Shown piece after piece: positions 16,244 to 23,811 of a stretch of DNA of 39,567 nucleotides. How positions within the stretch are numbered: position 1 is the stretch's first letter; each line of letters starts with the position of its first letter. The translations under genes were made by a program, and so were the position numbers. A model generated the notes under the pieces. It was not told the DNA's origin. It searched no databases and worked only from the letters and a program-made list of their open reading frames with translations. The stretch is from CAZAEL01 sp964484135 (GTDB lineage Bacteria; Elusimicrobiota; Elusimicrobia; FEN-1173): the NCBI GenBank assembly GCA_964484135.1, contig CAZAEL010000020.1, forward strand, positions 1 through 39,567. The letters run 5' to 3'.

Positions 16244-17322
16244 GGGATCAGGGCCCGGTCCTTCTGAAGCCGGAGGGAGGCGCCCAAAGGCAGGCTCAAG
16301 GCCTTGAGCCGGGCCAGGGTGTTTTGCAGGGCCGTCCCTTCCAGGGGCACGGGCTGGAAGGGCACCTGGTGGTTGTCCACCAGAAGGGGAAAAACCTCGA
16401 CCCGCGGCGTCTGCCCGGGGGAAAGCCGCACGCGGAGCAGGAGCCCCTCGGCCCCGGAGTTGCGCGTGCCGAACACGAAGTTCCCCAGGCTGTAGAAAAT
16501 GATCTTTCGCTTGTACACCTCCACGCCCTGGATCATGTGGGGGTGGTGGCCGATGACCAAGTCCGCGCCGGCCTCCGCGGCCAGGCGCGCCAGGCGGCGC
16601 TGGTCCGGGTCCAGGACGTCGGTGTACTCCTGGCCCCAGTGGAACGACACCAGCACCCAGTCGTTTTCCTTTTTGGCCTTGGGGATGTCCTCCTTGAGGA
16701 ATTGTTCCTCGGCCATGGCCGTGCCCGGGGTCTCCGGACCGGCGGCGAAGGACTCGGGCGGCGTCTTGGAGTAGGCCAGGAAGGCCACGCGCCGGCCCCG
16801 GACCTCCAGCACCGCGGGCTTCCGCGCCTCGGCCAGGTTGGGCCCGGCGCCGCAGCCCAGGATGCCGGCGGCTTGCAGGTGCTGCCGTGTCTCGGCCAGG
16901 GACTCGGGGCCGAAGTCCAGGATGTGGTTGTTGGCCAGGCTCATGACCTTGAACCCGGCCCGGGCCAGGGCCTTGGCGTGGGGCGGGTCCATCAGGAAGT
17001 TGAACTCTTTGTCCGGGTGCTTGGTCCCCTGTTTCGCGACGGGGTTTTCCAGGTTGCCGAAAAGGATGTCCGGCCCTTCCAGCAGGGGCCGGACTTTTTC
17101 AAAGGGATAGAGACCGCCCTTTTTGGCGAGCACGGGTTTCAGGGCGTGGGCCATCATCACGTCCCCCACGCACACCACGGTCACGTCCCCGCCGTCGTCC
17201 GGCGGGGTCAAGGGGAGGAGCGGGGATGGAAAGAGAACGCAAGACAACAACGGAAGGGCGAGACGAAAAATTTTTCGGGCCGCGGGGCCTGTCCCGGCGG
17301 CGGTCCGACGGTCAGGCGTCAT
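16240..17322 (-). CDS. CapA-like (poly-gamma-glutamate synthesis type) metallophosphoesterase-fold protein
   Basis: 360 residues: a signal-like segment (IFRLALPLLSCVLFPSPLLPL, about 17-37), then a complete CapA domain with VVCVGDVMMAHAL, PDILFGNLENPV, FKVMSLANNHILDFGPESL, VAFLAYSKTPPE, VLVSFHWGQEYTD, ADLVIGHHPHMIQGVEVY and IIFYSLGNFVFG. Family members take part in poly-gamma-glutamate or other exopolymer work; no capB/capC genes are near, so the substrate is open. The ATG overlaps the start of maf on the other strand in a single CATG. The TAA stop overlaps that of the M15 gene. Confidence 0.9.
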   Translation of the reverse strand: MTPDRRTAAGTGPAARKIFRLALPLLSCVLFPSPLLPLTPPDDGGDVTVVCVGDVMMAHALKPVLAKKGGLYPFEKVRPLLEGPDILFGNLENPVAKQGTKHPDKEFNFLMDPPHAKALARAGFKVMSLANNHILDFGPESLAETRQHLQAAGILGCGAGPNLAEARKPAVLEVRGRRVAFLAYSKTPPESFAAGPETPGTAMAEEQFLKEDIPKAKKENDWVLVSFHWGQEYTDVLDPDQRRLARLAAEAGADLVIGHHPHMIQGVEVYKRKIIFYSLGNFVFGTRNSGAEGLLLRVRLSPGQTPRVEVFPLLVDNHQVPFQPVPLEGTALQNTLARLKALSLPLGASLRLQKDRALIP

Positions 17323-17947
17323 GAAGAAGGCCGTGCAGAGGCTGCCCTTGATCCTGGCGTCCGCGTCCCCGCGCCGGCGCCGGCTCATGAAGACCCTGCC
17401 CTGGCCGTTCCGCGTGAAGGTGAGCGGCGTGCGGGAGCCGGAACCGCGGCCCGGCACGCCGCCCGGCGCCTTTGCGCGGCGGCTGGCCCTGCTCAAGGCG
17501 CGGGCCGTGGCGCGGCGCCTGGGAGGGGGGCTGGTGCTGGGCGCGGACACCCTGGTGCACCAAAAGGGACGGATCTTCGGAAAACCGCGCTCCCGGGCCC
17601 ATGCCCGGCGCATGCTGGCCCGGCTGTCCAGCGACTGGCACACGGTGTACACGGGTTTGGCCCTGGTGGCGTCGCCGGGCGGCCGTGTTTGGGGCGGGGT
17701 GTGGGCCACGAAGGTCCGCATGCGCTCTTTGACGTCCAAGGAGCTGGATTATTGGTCTTCCCGGCACCATGACAAGGCCGGGGCGTACGCGGCCCAGGAA
17801 AAAGGCGATCCTTTCGTGGAGGATTTGCGGGGGGACTATGACAACGTGGTGGGCTTGCCCCGGCGCGGGGTCAGGTTTTTGCTGAAGCGGGCCCGGCGGG
17901 CGGGCTTTCATGTGGAAACGGCGTTGAAAGTGAAAAGTGGGAAGTGA
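17321..17947 (+). CDS. maf: Maf family nucleotide pyrophosphatase
   Basis: House-cleaning hydrolase acting on dTTP/UTP and modified NTPs. 208 residues with the Maf signature LILASASPRRRRLM near the start, VLGADTLVHQKGRIFGKPRS in the middle and GAYAAQEKGDPFVEDLRGDYDNVVGLP near the end. The start ATG shares CATG with the divergent capA-like start. The final codons (LKVKSGK and stop) are encoded by the heptamer repeat copy 2, so the native C-terminus has been replaced or extended. Confidence 0.93.
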   Translation: MKKAVQRLPLILASASPRRRRLMKTLPWPFRVKVSGVREPEPRPGTPPGAFARRLALLKARAVARRLGGGLVLGADTLVHQKGRIFGKPRSRAHARRMLARLSSDWHTVYTGLALVASPGGRVWGGVWATKVRMRSLTSKELDYWSSRHHDKAGAYAAQEKGDPFVEDLRGDYDNVVGLPRRGVRFLLKRARRAGFHVETALKVKSGK

Positions 17948-18062
17948 AGGACAGAGAAAGGCGTTGGAGGTGGGGAGTGTGAGGTTAAAAAACAAGTCCA
18001 AAAGATAACCCCGGGTTCTTCGTCTTTATTCTTTTCACCTCCCACTTCTCGCTTTTCACGCC
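17920..18062. repeat. Heptamer-array inverted repeat, copy 2
   Basis: The left arm has perfect heptamers GAAAGTG AAAAGTG GGAAGTG. The inner block GGAGGTGGGGAGTGTGAGG is followed by TTAAAAAAC, and the right arm has CTTTTCA CCTCCCA and CTTCTCG CTTTTCA. Ends are GGCGTT and ACGCC. It lies between the convergent maf and SurA-like genes and covers the maf stop. Confidence 0.8.
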
Positions 18063-18065
18063 TTT

Positions 18066-18785
18066 TTACGTATCGCCGCGGCCTTCCCAACGGTTGAGCA
18101 GGACCTTCACCTTGAGCTGGCTGTTCATCTGGCCCAGCCATTCCTGGAAAACGTTGGCCACCTGGGCCTGCCGCATTTCCTCCCGCAGGGCCTGGGGGTT
18201 TTCCAAAAGCGCTTTGCGGGTCTTGACGTCGGCCCGGGCCATCCGTTTCTGAAGCTCCAGCCGCAGTTCCGCGTCGCTGATCTTGACCGCGGAGGCCATG
18301 AGGGACTGCAGTTTCTGGATCTTCAGCTCCCGCCGGCGGTCCTCCTCGAACTCCTCCGGGGGGATCCGCAGCACCTGGTGGACCACCTGCAAGTACGTGG
18401 CCTGGTCGAAACGGCCGTCCTTCTGGAAGGCCGGGGCCCGCTGGATGTACGCGGCCAGCTCGTTGTCCGTGGCCACCAGCCCGTACTTTTCCGCCTCCTG
18501 CAAGAAGACCGTCTCCCGGACCAGGTCCTGGACGGTCTCCTTCTTGAGCAGGTCCATCTTCTCCTGGGTCAGGGCGCCGTCCTGCTCGCGGCGCTGCTGC
18601 AGGTACTGGCGCAGGCGGGTCTGGTACCGCTTGTACGACACCTTCTCCCCGTTGACCACCAGGGCCGCGTCGTAGGGCGACTGGGTGAAGAAATAGCTGC
18701 CGAACCCCATGAAGGACCCCACCAGGAAGCCCCCCACGGTGATCAGGAAGATGGTGTACCGGTGTTTGCGCAGCCACTTCATCAT
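18066..18785 (-). CDS. SurA-N/PpiD-like membrane-anchored chaperone without PPIase domain
   Basis: 239 residues. N-terminal membrane anchor (TIFLITVGGFLVGSFMGFGSYFF, about 11-33), then a SurA/PpiD N-terminal helical domain: ALVVNGEKVSYKRYQTRLRQYL, LLKKETVQDLVRETVFLQEAEKYGLVATDNELAAYI, and F-x-KDGRFDQATYLQVVH with LRIPPEEFEEDRRRELKIQKL. The parvulin domain that normally follows is absent; the protein ends in more helix. It probably acts as an envelope-protein chaperone. Two ATGs are adjacent. GCTAGAATA ends about 11 nt upstream, so a very short leader is likely. Confidence 0.85.
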   Translation of the reverse strand: MMKWLRKHRYTIFLITVGGFLVGSFMGFGSYFFTQSPYDAALVVNGEKVSYKRYQTRLRQYLQQRREQDGALTQEKMDLLKKETVQDLVRETVFLQEAEKYGLVATDNELAAYIQRAPAFQKDGRFDQATYLQVVHQVLRIPPEEFEEDRRRELKIQKLQSLMASAVKISDAELRLELQKRMARADVKTRKALLENPQALREEMRQAQVANVFQEWLGQMNSQLKVKVLLNRWEGRGDT

Positions 18786-18819
18786 AGAGGGGGTTATTCT
18801 AGCAGTTCGTCGGCGGTTG

Positions 18820-18853
18820 GAAAAGAAAAAGCCGCCGCCTTTCGGCGGCGGCC
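18820..18853 (-). terminator. Intrinsic terminator of the bactofilin gene
   Basis: On the minus strand GCCGCCGCC, loop GAAA, GGCGGCGGC, then TTTTTCTTTT. A 9-bp GC stem with a GNRA-type loop and a strong U-tract, between bactofilin and the SurA-like gene. Confidence 0.9.
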
Positions 18854-18875
18854 CTCTGGAAAGCGTCTGCCGGGG

Positions 18876-19271
18876 TCAGGACCGGGACGACTTGTTCATC
18901 ACCTCGTCCATCTCGATGACCTTGGCCTTTTCCGTGGTCATGACGCAGTTGCCCTCGAACACCGCGCCCTCGGCGATGGACAATTGGGCGGTGCGGATGT
19001 CCCCGAACACCTGGCTGTGGAGCTGGAGTTCCAGGACCGCGGCCGCGATGATGTTGCCCGTGACCTTGCCGCCGATCACGATGTTCTTGGCCGTGATGTC
19101 GCCCTGCACCTGGCCGGTCTCGCCCACGATCACGCCCTCGGCCGAGATGCCGCCCTCCACCTTGCCGTCCACCCGGATGTACCCCTTGGAGCGGATGGTC
19201 CCCTGGAAATGGGTCTCCGGTCCCAGCACCGTTTCCATCTTGCTGTCCGTTTCTTTGATCTTTCCGAACAT
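18876..19271 (-). CDS. Bactofilin
   Basis: 131 residues of the bactofilin (DUF583) beta-helix: the conserved start LGPETHFQGTIRSKGYIRVDGKVEGGI, then repeats VIVGETGQVQGDITAKNIVIGGKVTGNI and LQLHSQVFGDIRTAQLSIAEGAVFEGNC. Bactofilins polymerise without nucleotide at the inner membrane and position cell-wall enzymes. It lies 33 bp after an M23 peptidase gene on the same strand, the usual bactofilin-endopeptidase pairing used in cell-shape control. The tail is short and polar. Confidence 0.95.
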   Translation of the reverse strand: MFGKIKETDSKMETVLGPETHFQGTIRSKGYIRVDGKVEGGISAEGVIVGETGQVQGDITAKNIVIGGKVTGNIIAAAVLELQLHSQVFGDIRTAQLSIAEGAVFEGNCVMTTEKAKVIEMDEVMNKSSRS

Positions 19272-19304
19272 GGGCGCTCCCCCTTCGCTTAAAAAGTCAG
19301 AAAA

Positions 19305-20249
19305 TCAGCCGGGCTGGCGCATGAAGCGCCGCGGGTTGACCGCCCGCCCCAGGTACCAGACCTCGTAGTGGCAGTGGGGGCCGGTGGCGTTGCCCGTGGA
19401 CCCCATGAGGGCCAGGATCTGGCCCCGTTTCACCTTGTCGCCCCGTTTGACCAGGACCTGGCGGTTGTGGCCGTACCGGGTGGAGTACCCGTAACCATGG
19501 TCCACCACCACGATCTTGCCGTACCCGCCCGCCCAGCCGGCCAGCTGCACCGTGCCGTCGGCCGTGGCCCGGACCGGGCTGCCGGGCGAGCCCGCGATGT
19601 CCACGCCCTTGTGCCAGTCGTCCAGGCCGCTGAAGGGCGAGAGCCGGTGCCCGAAGTGGGAGGTGAGGTATCCGTTGGTGGGCCACAAATGGGGGGTGGA
19701 GCGGAACAGCCGCCGCTCGTATTCGATCTTGTCCGCGATCTCCCGGAAGCTGGACAGCCGGGCCTCCATGGTCAGGCGGAGCTGCCGGACCTGGGCGGAG
19801 ACGTCCTGCAGGGTCATCTCCGACACGCGTCCTTCCAGGAGCTTCTGCAGCTCGGCCACGTCCGCAGGCGTGGGTCCGCCCTGGGCCTGGAGGGGGGAGG
19901 CGTCGCTTTCGATGATGGCGTCCCGGCTGCCCATGCCGATCAGGGCGCGCAGCTGGCCGTCCATCTCCTTGACGTCGTCCATCATCTCCCGGGCCCGCTT
20001 GACCTCGTTGGCGAAGTACTCCACCTTGAGGCGCAACAGGTGGGTGTTGGCCTTGAGCCGCCAGTAATCGAACCTTTGGGAGGCCATGTAGCTGGCCCAG
20101 GCGGTCAGCCCGGTCCAGCAGGTGAACAGGAACAGCAGGAAGGACAGGGAAAAGGACAGCTGGCGCGGCCGCGCGATCCCATGGGGGATCAGCATGATGG
20201 TGAGCCGCCTGGCCCATTCCCGGCGCACGCGGTGCCAAAAAGACGTCAT
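19305..20249 (-). CDS. Membrane-anchored M23 peptidoglycan endopeptidase
   Basis: 314 residues: a cytoplasmic start, one membrane segment (LSFSLSFLLFLFTCWTGLTAWAS, about 31-53), a coiled-coil stalk (about 65-190) and a LytM/M23 domain at the C-terminus. Domain motifs are GYLTSHFGHRLSP, DWHKGVDIAGSPGSPVRA (HxxxD zinc ligands), VVVDHGYGYSTRYGHN and the HCHYEVWYLGRAVNP HxH motif. It should cleave stem-peptide cross-links. Together with bactofilin it forms a shape module. A clear TTGACA promoter lies upstream. Confidence 0.94.
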   Translation of the reverse strand: MTSFWHRVRREWARRLTIMLIPHGIARPRQLSFSLSFLLFLFTCWTGLTAWASYMASQRFDYWRLKANTHLLRLKVEYFANEVKRAREMMDDVKEMDGQLRALIGMGSRDAIIESDASPLQAQGGPTPADVAELQKLLEGRVSEMTLQDVSAQVRQLRLTMEARLSSFREIADKIEYERRLFRSTPHLWPTNGYLTSHFGHRLSPFSGLDDWHKGVDIAGSPGSPVRATADGTVQLAGWAGGYGKIVVVDHGYGYSTRYGHNRQVLVKRGDKVKRGQILALMGSTGNATGPHCHYEVWYLGRAVNPRRFMRQPG

Positions 20250-20301
20250 ATAACCTCGTAACCTCCAAAAACAGCCAAAAAGCGGAATAGAAGGACACTG
20301 T

Positions 20302-20330
20302 TATGTAACAGAAATAACCATAGTTGTCAA
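20302..20330 (-). promoter_or_regulatory. Promoter of the M23-bactofilin unit
   Basis: Minus strand: perfect TTGACA, 17-bp spacer, TACATA. About 50 nt of leader precede the ATG, with GAGG 6 nt before it. Confidence 0.7.
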
Positions 20331-20421
20331 TACATTTCTAAAAATAGGCTTTTCACTTCAAAATGGCCCTTGCGGGCCGGCGTTTAAATGTTAAAATAAA
20401 AGAAACACCGCTTTGGCAACC

Positions 20422-20706
20422 ATGTTCAAACTGTACAACACCGTCCACCACCCCAAAGGCGCCTTTGTTTTGCCCACTTTTGAGATCAAGGGGGATTTGG
20501 TGTACACCACGGACCACCATCCGGACGGCCGGGACCCCCAGCCTTGGTACCGGGTCCAGGGGGGGCGGTTCTTCCCCACCCCCCACCACCCCCAGAGGGC
20601 GGCCCAGGACCGGGCCTGGTACGAGGTCCGTGACAACAAAATTTACGCGGCCGAAGGCCACCCCCACGGCGCCCAGGGCGAACCGTGGTTTGAACTCCGG
20701 GGCTGA
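20422..20706 (+). CDS. Small His/Trp-rich tandem-repeat protein, unknown function
   Basis: 94 residues, no signal peptide or membrane segment. It consists of about 3.5 repeats of 23-24 residues, each with an aromatic strand, a turn, a second strand and a His-Pro turn: PTFEIKGDLVYTTDHHPDG, then PWYRVQGGRFFPTPHHPQ, then AWYEVRDNKIYAAEGHPHG, then PWFELRG. The regular strand-turn-strand pattern suggests a closed beta structure of the small beta-flower type, with histidines that could bind metal; this is inference. ATG 20422 is preferred to TTG 20413. A possible TTGCGG/TAAAAT promoter (16-bp spacer) lies at 20370-20397, divergent from the M23 promoter. Confidence 0.8.
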   Translation: MFKLYNTVHHPKGAFVLPTFEIKGDLVYTTDHHPDGRDPQPWYRVQGGRFFPTPHHPQRAAQDRAWYEVRDNKIYAAEGHPHGAQGEPWFELRG

Positions 20707-20773
20707 TTTGTGTTATATCAAGGGGGGACCCGACGGCCGGACCCGGCCGGACAGGGCGATGGAAGGAGGTTTC

Positions 20774-21187
20774 ATGGACAGACAGAAACCCGATGACGGC
20801 GGAAACCCGAAAGGGTCGCGAAGGCATCTGCCGAAACTGACGAAGAAAAAACTGGACCGGTTTTTGGCGTCCATCTGCGAGGCGGCGGGCATGACCAGCC
20901 ACGGCCCCCGCCGGGAGACGGCCCCGGCCCGGCACAAGGCTTTGGTCTGCCGCGGGCCCTGCGAGGCGGCGGAGTGGCGGGCCCACATGGACATCCCGTC
21001 GGGCCTGTTGTGCGTGTCCGCGGCCTGGTCCACGAACAAGAAGGCGGACAAGCACCGCGACGTCACGGTGGCCATCACGTACCGGGACAGCCGGGGCAAG
21101 GTGCAGTACGCGGACATGGTCCTGTGCGATTCCGAGGTCCGCTGGCTCATGGAAACCCTCTGGCACGCGCCCATATGGGACTCTTGA
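20774..21187 (+). CDS. Hypothetical protein
   Basis: 137 residues that I do not recognise. Lys/Arg-rich N-terminal third (KLTKKKLDRFLASICEAAGM), a Cys pair in ALVCRGPCEAAEW, then an apparent alpha/beta domain with KHRDVTVAITYRDSRGKVQYADMVLCD and a Trp-rich end. No signal peptide. ATG 20774 has AAGGAGG 4 nt upstream; an earlier in-frame ATG (20759) lies before that ribosome site and is less likely. It overlaps the SEC-C gene by 13 bp, so they are coupled. Confidence 0.75.
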   Translation: MDRQKPDDGGNPKGSRRHLPKLTKKKLDRFLASICEAAGMTSHGPRRETAPARHKALVCRGPCEAAEWRAHMDIPSGLLCVSAAWSTNKKADKHRDVTVAITYRDSRGKVQYADMVLCDSEVRWLMETLWHAPIWDS

Positions 21188-21495
21188 ACGCGTTCGGCGG
21201 CGACAAGGAAACGCCCCGGGTGACCCTGGGGCGCAACGACCCCTGCCATTGCGGGTCCGGCAAGAAGTACAAGAAATGCCACCTGGCCAAGGACGAGGAG
21301 GCGGAGCGAAAAGCGTTGGAAAAGGCCACCTTCGTCAAGCCCACGGAGGAGGCCAAGTCCGCCAAGCCGGGGACAAAGAGCCACGTTCCTTCCAAAAAAG
21401 AGGGCGGGTGGTTCAACCAGGTGGTGGGGCGGGTGTTCCGGCCCGGCGCCACGCGGCCCAAGACCATGGGCGGGGCCGGCAACAAGGGGGGCTAA
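21175..21495 (+). CDS. SEC-C motif protein
   Basis: 106 residues. A near-canonical SEC-C zinc motif sits near the N-terminus: GRNDPCHCGSGKKYKKCH, residues 20-37, with the last ligand His instead of Cys. The rest is charged and probably disordered. SEC-C motifs occur at the end of SecA and in many small proteins of unknown role. ATG 21175 lies inside the end of the preceding gene. Confidence 0.85.
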   Translation: MGLLNAFGGDKETPRVTLGRNDPCHCGSGKKYKKCHLAKDEEAERKALEKATFVKPTEEAKSAKPGTKSHVPSKKEGGWFNQVVGRVFRPGATRPKTMGGAGNKGG

Positions 21496-21507
21496 ACAAC
21501 AGAGAAG

Positions 21508-21599
21508 GCGTGGGAAGTTCGAAGTGGGAGGGGAGAAGGAAACAGGAAGGCAGAGGGCTTTGAGCCTCGCACTTCCCGCCCCCCCCCACTGAAAACGCC
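21508..21599. repeat. Heptamer-array inverted repeat, copy 3
   Basis: Left arm GGCGTGGGAAGTTCGAAGTG (closely matching copy 1), then GGGAGGGGAGAAGG; right arm CCTCGCACTTCCCGCC, with ends GGCGT and ACGCC. It lies between the SEC-C and SWIB genes. Confidence 0.75.
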
Positions 21600-21692
21600 G
21601 TTGCCCTTCCGGCCCTGTTCAAAAAGTCCTCAATATGCTAGTTAGTGTCCAGCGTCTTCATTCTTTTCCCTGATCCCGAGGAGGTTTCAAAA

Positions 21693-21944
21693 ATGGCAGC
21701 CAAGAATTCCGCGTTCATGAAAAAGCTCCAACCCAGCGCCGCTTTGGCGGAGGTCGTCGGGTCCAGCCCGCTCCCCCGCACCGAGGTGGTCAAGAAGCTT
21801 TGGGCCTACATCCGCAAAAACGGCCTGCAGGACAAGGCCAACAAGCGCAACATCAACGCCGACGCGGCCCTGCAGGCGGTGTTCGGCAAGAAGACGGTCA
21901 ACATGTTCGAGATGACCAAGCTGGTGTCCAAGCACCTGAAATAG
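21693..21944 (+). CDS. SWIB/MDM2-domain protein
   Basis: 83 residues made almost entirely of a SWIB domain: FMKKLQPSAALAEVVGSSPLPRTEVVKKLWAYIRKNGLQDKANKRNINADAAL is seen as contiguous sub-blocks LQPSAALAEVVG, LPRTEVVKKLWAYIRKNGLQD and NINADAALQAVFG, ending in VNMFEMTKLVSKHL. SWIB domains are best known from eukaryotic chromatin remodellers but also occur as small proteins in chlamydiae and some other bacteria; their bacterial role is unclear, perhaps DNA- or topoisomerase-associated. ATG 21693 with GAGGAGG 8 nt upstream. A strong terminator follows. Confidence 0.92.
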   Translation: MAAKNSAFMKKLQPSAALAEVVGSSPLPRTEVVKKLWAYIRKNGLQDKANKRNINADAALQAVFGKKTVNMFEMTKLVSKHLK

Positions 21945-21955
21945 GCCGACCCCTT

Positions 21956-22007
21956 CGTCAGGGCCGGTCTCCGCTCTTCGCGGGCGGCGGCCGGCCCTGA
22001 CGCTTTT
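21956..22007 (+). terminator. Terminator after the SWIB gene
   Basis: CGTCAGGGCCGG pairs perfectly with CCGGCCCTGACG (12 bp) around a 23-nt loop that contains its own small hairpin, then CTTTTCC. Confidence 0.8.
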
Positions 22008-22026
22008 CCTGCAACCGCCCTTCGCC

Positions 22027-22932
22027 GTGTCCGTCCCCCTCTCCGCCGCCCTGGCCCCTTCCACCTTGCAGGTCCCCGCTCTGGCGGACGCGTACCGGAC
22101 GTGCCTGCGCCTCTGCCGGGCCCATTACGAAAATTTTCCCGTCGCCTCGCGCCTCCTGCCCGCGGCGCTGCAGGGGCCGGTGGCCGCGGTGTACGCCTTC
22201 GCCCGGGTGGCGGACGATTTCGCGGACGAGCCCGGCTGGGCGCCCGCCCAGCGGCTGGAGCTTTTGAGCGACTGGCGGGCGCGGCTCCGGGCCTGCCGGA
22301 CGGGCCACGACCGGCACCCGGTGTTCTGGGCGGTGGCCGACGTTTTGGAGCGTTTCGCCCTGCCCCTGGACCCGTTCGAGCGGCTGATCACGGCTTTTGA
22401 GATGGACGTCAAACAGAACCGGTTCGAACGGTTCGAGGATCTGTTGTTCTACTGCCGGCACTCCGCCGACCCGGTGGGGGAGCTGGTGCTGCGGCTCTTC
22501 GGGGAATGGACCGAGAAGCGGGGCAAAGCCTCGGACGCGATTTGCACCGCCCTGCAGCTGGCCAACTTCTGGCAGGACGTGATCGTGGACGCCAAGAAGG
22601 ACCGGCTGTACGTGCCGCTGGAGGACTGCCGGAAGTTCGGCCTGGCCCCGGAGGAGGTCATGTTCGGGCCGAACCTGGCCCTGGGACGGCCCCTGATCCT
22701 GTTCCAGGCGGAGCGCACCTGGGCCCGGTTCCGGGAGGGGCGTTTTCTCTGCGACGACGTGTCCCCGCGCCTGGGGCGGGAGCTGCGGCTGGTGTGGCTG
22801 GGGGGGACCCGGATCCTGGAGAAGATCGGGGCGCAGGGCGGCGACGTGTGGAGCCGGCGGCCCCGCCTGCGCCCGTGGGATTGGCTGTCTTTCCTGCCCC
22901 GGTGGCTCTTCTGGCGCAGGGAGGTCCCATGA
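22027..22932 (+). CDS. hpnC: Hydroxysqualene synthase HpnC
   Basis: In the HpnCDE route to squalene, HpnC converts presqualene diphosphate to hydroxysqualene. 301 residues of trans-prenyltransferase helical fold. HYENFPVASRLLP at the start is typical of HpnC. First Asp-rich motif ARVADDFADE near residue 60; CRHSADPVGELVLRLFG in the middle; second motif LANFWQDVIVDAKKDRLYVP near 195. GTG start with no clear ribosome site. Its TGA overlaps the ATG of hpnD (ATGA). HpnE and squalene-hopene cyclase are not in the window. Confidence 0.93.
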   Translation: MSVPLSAALAPSTLQVPALADAYRTCLRLCRAHYENFPVASRLLPAALQGPVAAVYAFARVADDFADEPGWAPAQRLELLSDWRARLRACRTGHDRHPVFWAVADVLERFALPLDPFERLITAFEMDVKQNRFERFEDLLFYCRHSADPVGELVLRLFGEWTEKRGKASDAICTALQLANFWQDVIVDAKKDRLYVPLEDCRKFGLAPEEVMFGPNLALGRPLILFQAERTWARFREGRFLCDDVSPRLGRELRLVWLGGTRILEKIGAQGGDVWSRRPRLRPWDWLSFLPRWLFWRREVP

Positions 22933-23795
22933 TCTTCGCCGTCTCCCAGAGCGTTTTCAAGACCAGCAACTTCGCGCCCGCCTTCTATGTGCTGCCTTCC
23001 CGCCCCCGCCGGGCCCTCAAGGCGGTGTACGCCTTTTGCCGGACCGTGGACGACGTGGTGGACCTGGGGGAGCGGGACCCGGCCAACGCCCAAAAGACAC
23101 TGGAGGCCTGGCGCGGGCTTCTGCGGAACCCGGACGCGGCCCGGCCCGGCGGGTTGACGGACCCGGGCGTTTGGGCCGCGCTGCGGGACGCCCTGGCCGC
23201 GTATCCCATCGATCCGAAACACCTCCTGGACCTAGTGGACGGGGTGGGGCGGGACCTGACCCAGAAGCGGTACGACACCTTCGAGGACCTCAAGACCTAT
23301 TGTTACGGGGTGGCGTCCACCGTGGGGCTGGCCTGCCTGCCGATCTTCGGCCTGGACGAGGGCTCCCACCGGGACTTCGCCGTGAGCCTGGGCCTGGCCG
23401 TGCAGCTCACCAACATTTTGCGGGACGTGAAAACGGACGCGGCCCGGGGCCGGGTGTACCTGCCCGGGGAGGATTTGAAACGTTTCAACTACACGGAGGC
23501 GGAGTTGACGGGGTCCGTTTACAACCCGGCCTTCGCCCGCCTCATGGGGTTCGAGGCGAGACGGGCCGAGGCCTTCTTCCTCCAGGCGCGGGCCGCCCTG
23601 CCGGGCATCAGCCGGCGCGCGGCCCGGCCCGCCCTGGTCATGGGCGCGCTCTACCAACGCCTTTTGAAACGGCTCGAAGAGAGGCGGTTCGACGTTTTTT
23701 CGCGGAGACCCGCGCTCGGCGCGGCGGACAAAATACGCTGCGTGGCGAAGGTGGTGTGGGAGGAGTGGGGCCGGGACCCCAGGCCCGGCCGGTGA
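22929..23795 (+). CDS. hpnD: Presqualene diphosphate synthase HpnD
   Basis: Condenses two farnesyl diphosphates to presqualene diphosphate, the step before HpnC. 288 residues. Conserved blocks are NFAPAFYVLPSRPRRALKAVYAF, the Asp-rich CRTVDDVVD near residue 40, KRYDTFEDLKTYCYGVASTVGL and QLTNILRDVKTDAARGRVYLP with the second Asp motif. Start codon overlaps the hpnC stop by 4 bp, so the pair is coupled and supplies squalene precursors, most likely for hopanoids. Confidence 0.94.
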   Translation: MIFAVSQSVFKTSNFAPAFYVLPSRPRRALKAVYAFCRTVDDVVDLGERDPANAQKTLEAWRGLLRNPDAARPGGLTDPGVWAALRDALAAYPIDPKHLLDLVDGVGRDLTQKRYDTFEDLKTYCYGVASTVGLACLPIFGLDEGSHRDFAVSLGLAVQLTNILRDVKTDAARGRVYLPGEDLKRFNYTEAELTGSVYNPAFARLMGFEARRAEAFFLQARAALPGISRRAARPALVMGALYQRLLKRLEERRFDVFSRRPALGAADKIRCVAKVVWEEWGRDPRPGR

Positions 23796-23811
23796 GGCGG
23801 GAAAAAAGAGG

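Noticed and set aside
21418..21432. GGTGGTGGGG as a further end of the MITE-like family
   Set aside because: It lies in the SEC-C coding frame, has no partner end nearby and no TGA after it; chance match.
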